Notes under the pieces: model-generated
Told to the model about the DNA's origin: nothing
What the model saw: the letters and a program-made list of their open reading frames with translations, nothing else
The model's database searches: none
Translations under genes and position numbers: made by a program
From: Fibrella arboris
GTDB lineage: Bacteria > Bacteroidota > Bacteroidia > Cytophagales > Spirosomataceae
Length of the DNA: 64,000 nucleotides
Assembly: GCF_041321095.1 (NCBI RefSeq)
Contig: NZ_JBGGWE010000004.1
Coordinates: forward strand, 1-64,000
Reading direction: 5' to 3'
Shown: in pieces, positions 62,533 to 64,000 of the stretch
Numbering within the stretch: the first letter of the stretch is position 1
Layout of the letters: each line of letters begins with the position of its first letter

Positions 62533-63660
62533 ATGACGTATTATGTAATAGCGGGCGAACGCTCCGGTGACCTGCACGGAGCGAATCTGATTCGTGCGAT
62601 CCGGCAAAACGATACCGTTGCTCAGGTACGTGCCTGGGGTGGCGAGCAGATGGAGGCCGCTGGCGCAACGCTTGTCAGGCATTACCGGGAACTGGCCTTT
62701 ATGGGGTTTTGGGAGGTTGCCAAAAACCTGGGTACCATCCGTCGATTAATGCGCGAGTGTCAGGCTGATATCTTGCATCATCATCCCGATGTGCTTATCC
62801 TGATCGACTATGCTGGCTTCAATCTGCGCATGGCCAAATGGGCGAAAAAACGGGGTATTCGGGTCTTTTATTACATCTCGCCTAAAGTATGGGCGTGGAA
62901 TCAGCGGCGGGCGCTGGGCATCAAAGCCAATGTAGACCGGCTTTTCGTGATTCTGCCATTCGAGAAGACATTCTTCGACCAGTACAACTACGACGTAACC
63001 TACGTTGGCAATCCACTGCTCGACGCGCTGGCCAACCACCAGCCCAATGCAGCACTGGCCGCTCGGTTACGAAGTCATTCAGGTAAGCCGTTGGTTGCTC
63101 TGCTGCCCGGTAGCCGTCGGCAGGAAATCACCGCCATGCTGCCCATCATGCTGGAAACCACGCGCCAGTTTCCTGCTTACCGGTTTGCAGTTGGTACAGT
63201 CAGCAATCTGCCCGATACGCTTTACGATCGTCTGCTGCACGATTTTCCGGATGTGGAACGGGTCTCCGACGCCGCCTATGACCTGCTCCAGGCAGCTACC
63301 GCAGCTTTGGTTACCTCAGGAACGGCCACGCTTGAAACAGCTTTGCTGAACATTCCGCAGGTGGTTTGCTACCGAACCTCCTGGCTTAGCTACGCCATCG
63401 CAAAAAGGGTCATTGCTGTTCCCTACATCTCGCTGGTGAACCTGATTGTTGATCGACCACTGGTTACCGAACTGATCCAGGACGACCTGACACCTGCCCG
63501 CACGGCCGATGAATTGCGAGCCGTTTTGCCTGAAGGTAACCGCCGGGAAGAAGTTTTGGCTGGGTACGTTGACCTACAACAACGTATGGGGGCGCCGGGC
63601 GCTTCTGAACGCACCGGTGCCGAGATGGTAAGCGCGCTACGTCAGATGCTGGCTGGCTGA
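62533..63660 (+). CDS. lpxB: Lipid-A-disaccharide synthase
   Basis: 375 residues, GT19. GERSGDLHGANLIRAI, AWGGEQMEAAG, IDYAGFNLRMAKWAKKRGI, YYISPKVWAWNQRRA (a hallmark), LLPGSRRQEI and TATLETALLNIPQVVCYR. Joins two acylated glucosamine units in lipid A synthesis, supporting a Gram-negative outer membrane. Confidence 0.96.
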   Translation: MTYYVIAGERSGDLHGANLIRAIRQNDTVAQVRAWGGEQMEAAGATLVRHYRELAFMGFWEVAKNLGTIRRLMRECQADILHHHPDVLILIDYAGFNLRMAKWAKKRGIRVFYYISPKVWAWNQRRALGIKANVDRLFVILPFEKTFFDQYNYDVTYVGNPLLDALANHQPNAALAARLRSHSGKPLVALLPGSRRQEITAMLPIMLETTRQFPAYRFAVGTVSNLPDTLYDRLLHDFPDVERVSDAAYDLLQAATAALVTSGTATLETALLNIPQVVCYRTSWLSYAIAKRVIAVPYISLVNLIVDRPLVTELIQDDLTPARTADELRAVLPEGNRREEVLAGYVDLQQRMGAPGASERTGAEMVSALRQMLAG

Positions 63661-63999
63661 TTATTTTTTAGGCAAACAATTCTCATCCGACAAATTGTGC
63701 GGACGAACTTCCCAGCCAATTTTATCCTTGAGCATATATCTCATTTCCAGCCGCTTAAGGCCGGCGATATTTCCTTCGTAGTCGGGAAACAGGAGCTGGT
63801 TCTGTGCCAGTACGGCTTCGGCCCGGCGTACTGCCGATTGAACCAGACTATCATCGTAAGTTGGATTGCAGTGCACAAAGGCCCAGACGTATGGGTCCAG
63901 ATTTCCAGTTTTTTCATATGTTCTCGAATAAGTCTGGAACCGCTTCAGGGATGTTTCGTATGATTCGTTTGGATCTAACTGCACGACAGTGCCCGTACC
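63661..63999 (-). CDS. Partial hypothetical protein
   Basis: At least 107 residues; the frame is open to the window edge so the N-terminus is missing. Charged and helical (KRFQTYSRTYEKTGNLDPYV, SAVRRAEAVLAQNQLLFPDY, LKRLEMRYMLKDKIGWEVRP). It may be a DUF-type conserved Bacteroidota protein. Converges directly on lpxB with no gap. Confidence 0.6.
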   Translation of the reverse strand, partial: GTGTVVQLDPNESYETSLKRFQTYSRTYEKTGNLDPYVWAFVHCNPTYDDSLVQSAVRRAEAVLAQNQLLFPDYEGNIAGLKRLEMRYMLKDKIGWEVRPHNLSDENCLPKK

Positions 64000-64000
64000 C

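Overview
The window looks like a chromosome segment from a Bacteroidota bacterium, most likely a Cytophagales/Spirosomataceae relative such as Spirosoma, Fibrella or Rudanella. This is inferred from Bacteroidota-type -7 boxes (TAnnTTTG) ahead of several genes, the long plant-type IspG, BatB/BatC-like proteins, the carboxynorspermidine route to spermidine, HYC_CC_PP and DUF6728-type small proteins, and a moderately GC-rich genome. No ribosomal RNA is present to fix the taxon.

Positions 1-7660 are the most unusual part: an array of about 15 imperfect units, mostly ~430 bp, that runs off the left edge. Each unit junction is a 61-89 bp site with the architecture of an integron attC: R'' box ACCCAAC, short unpaired spacer, L'' box with one extra C, variable loop, L' box, and R' box GTTGGGY. 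L-box pairs covary between sites and one cassette type has a complementary R-box swap (GCACAAC/GTTGTGC), so the folded site is conserved rather than its sequence. The cassettes are mostly non-coding and homologous to each other throughout, which is atypical for integrons. Two carry cargo: a pair of small ORFs (492-961) and a SUKH-type immunity gene broken at a G8 tract (1923-2544). A XerC/D-like tyrosine recombinase (8340-9530) lies past the distal end of the array.

From 9.6 to 19.6 kb: an ALDH7-family aldehyde dehydrogenase; a ~920 bp nested palindrome of 53-bp repeats; nspC carrying an in-frame purine/pyrimidine palindrome; ispG; small conserved genes; a di-haem cytochrome c peroxidase; and a receiver protein lacking the phospho-acceptor Asp. 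From 19.6 to 26 kb is an accessory stretch with a PD-(D/E)XK-like protein, decayed phage-like gene fragments, two secreted proteins, a small RHH-like pair, and tRNA-Arg(TCT), tRNA-Pro(TGG) and tRNA-Ser(GCT).

From 26 to 43 kb is mostly housekeeping: batB/batC-like genes, thiolase, purC-STAS-rnz, cdaA (c-di-AMP), a DEAD-box helicase, pnuC plus an NMN-adenylyltransferase-like protein (NAD salvage), membrane and outer-membrane proteins, a ThuA-like protein and a cytochrome P450. From 44.1 to 49.3 kb is a metal-handling (probably copper) island: HYC_CC_PP protein, TonB-dependent receptor, CxxC-AraC regulator, HMA-MauE membrane protein, Cys-rich four-helix copper-binding protein and a periplasmic HMA protein. 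From 49.4 to 64 kb: M23/LysM peptidase, trxB, murI, a sugar-acid dehydratase with an SDR, carboxynorspermidine synthase (partner of nspC), a TetR regulator, aminopeptidase P, a subtilase, hldD, queD, lpxB and a partial gene at the edge.
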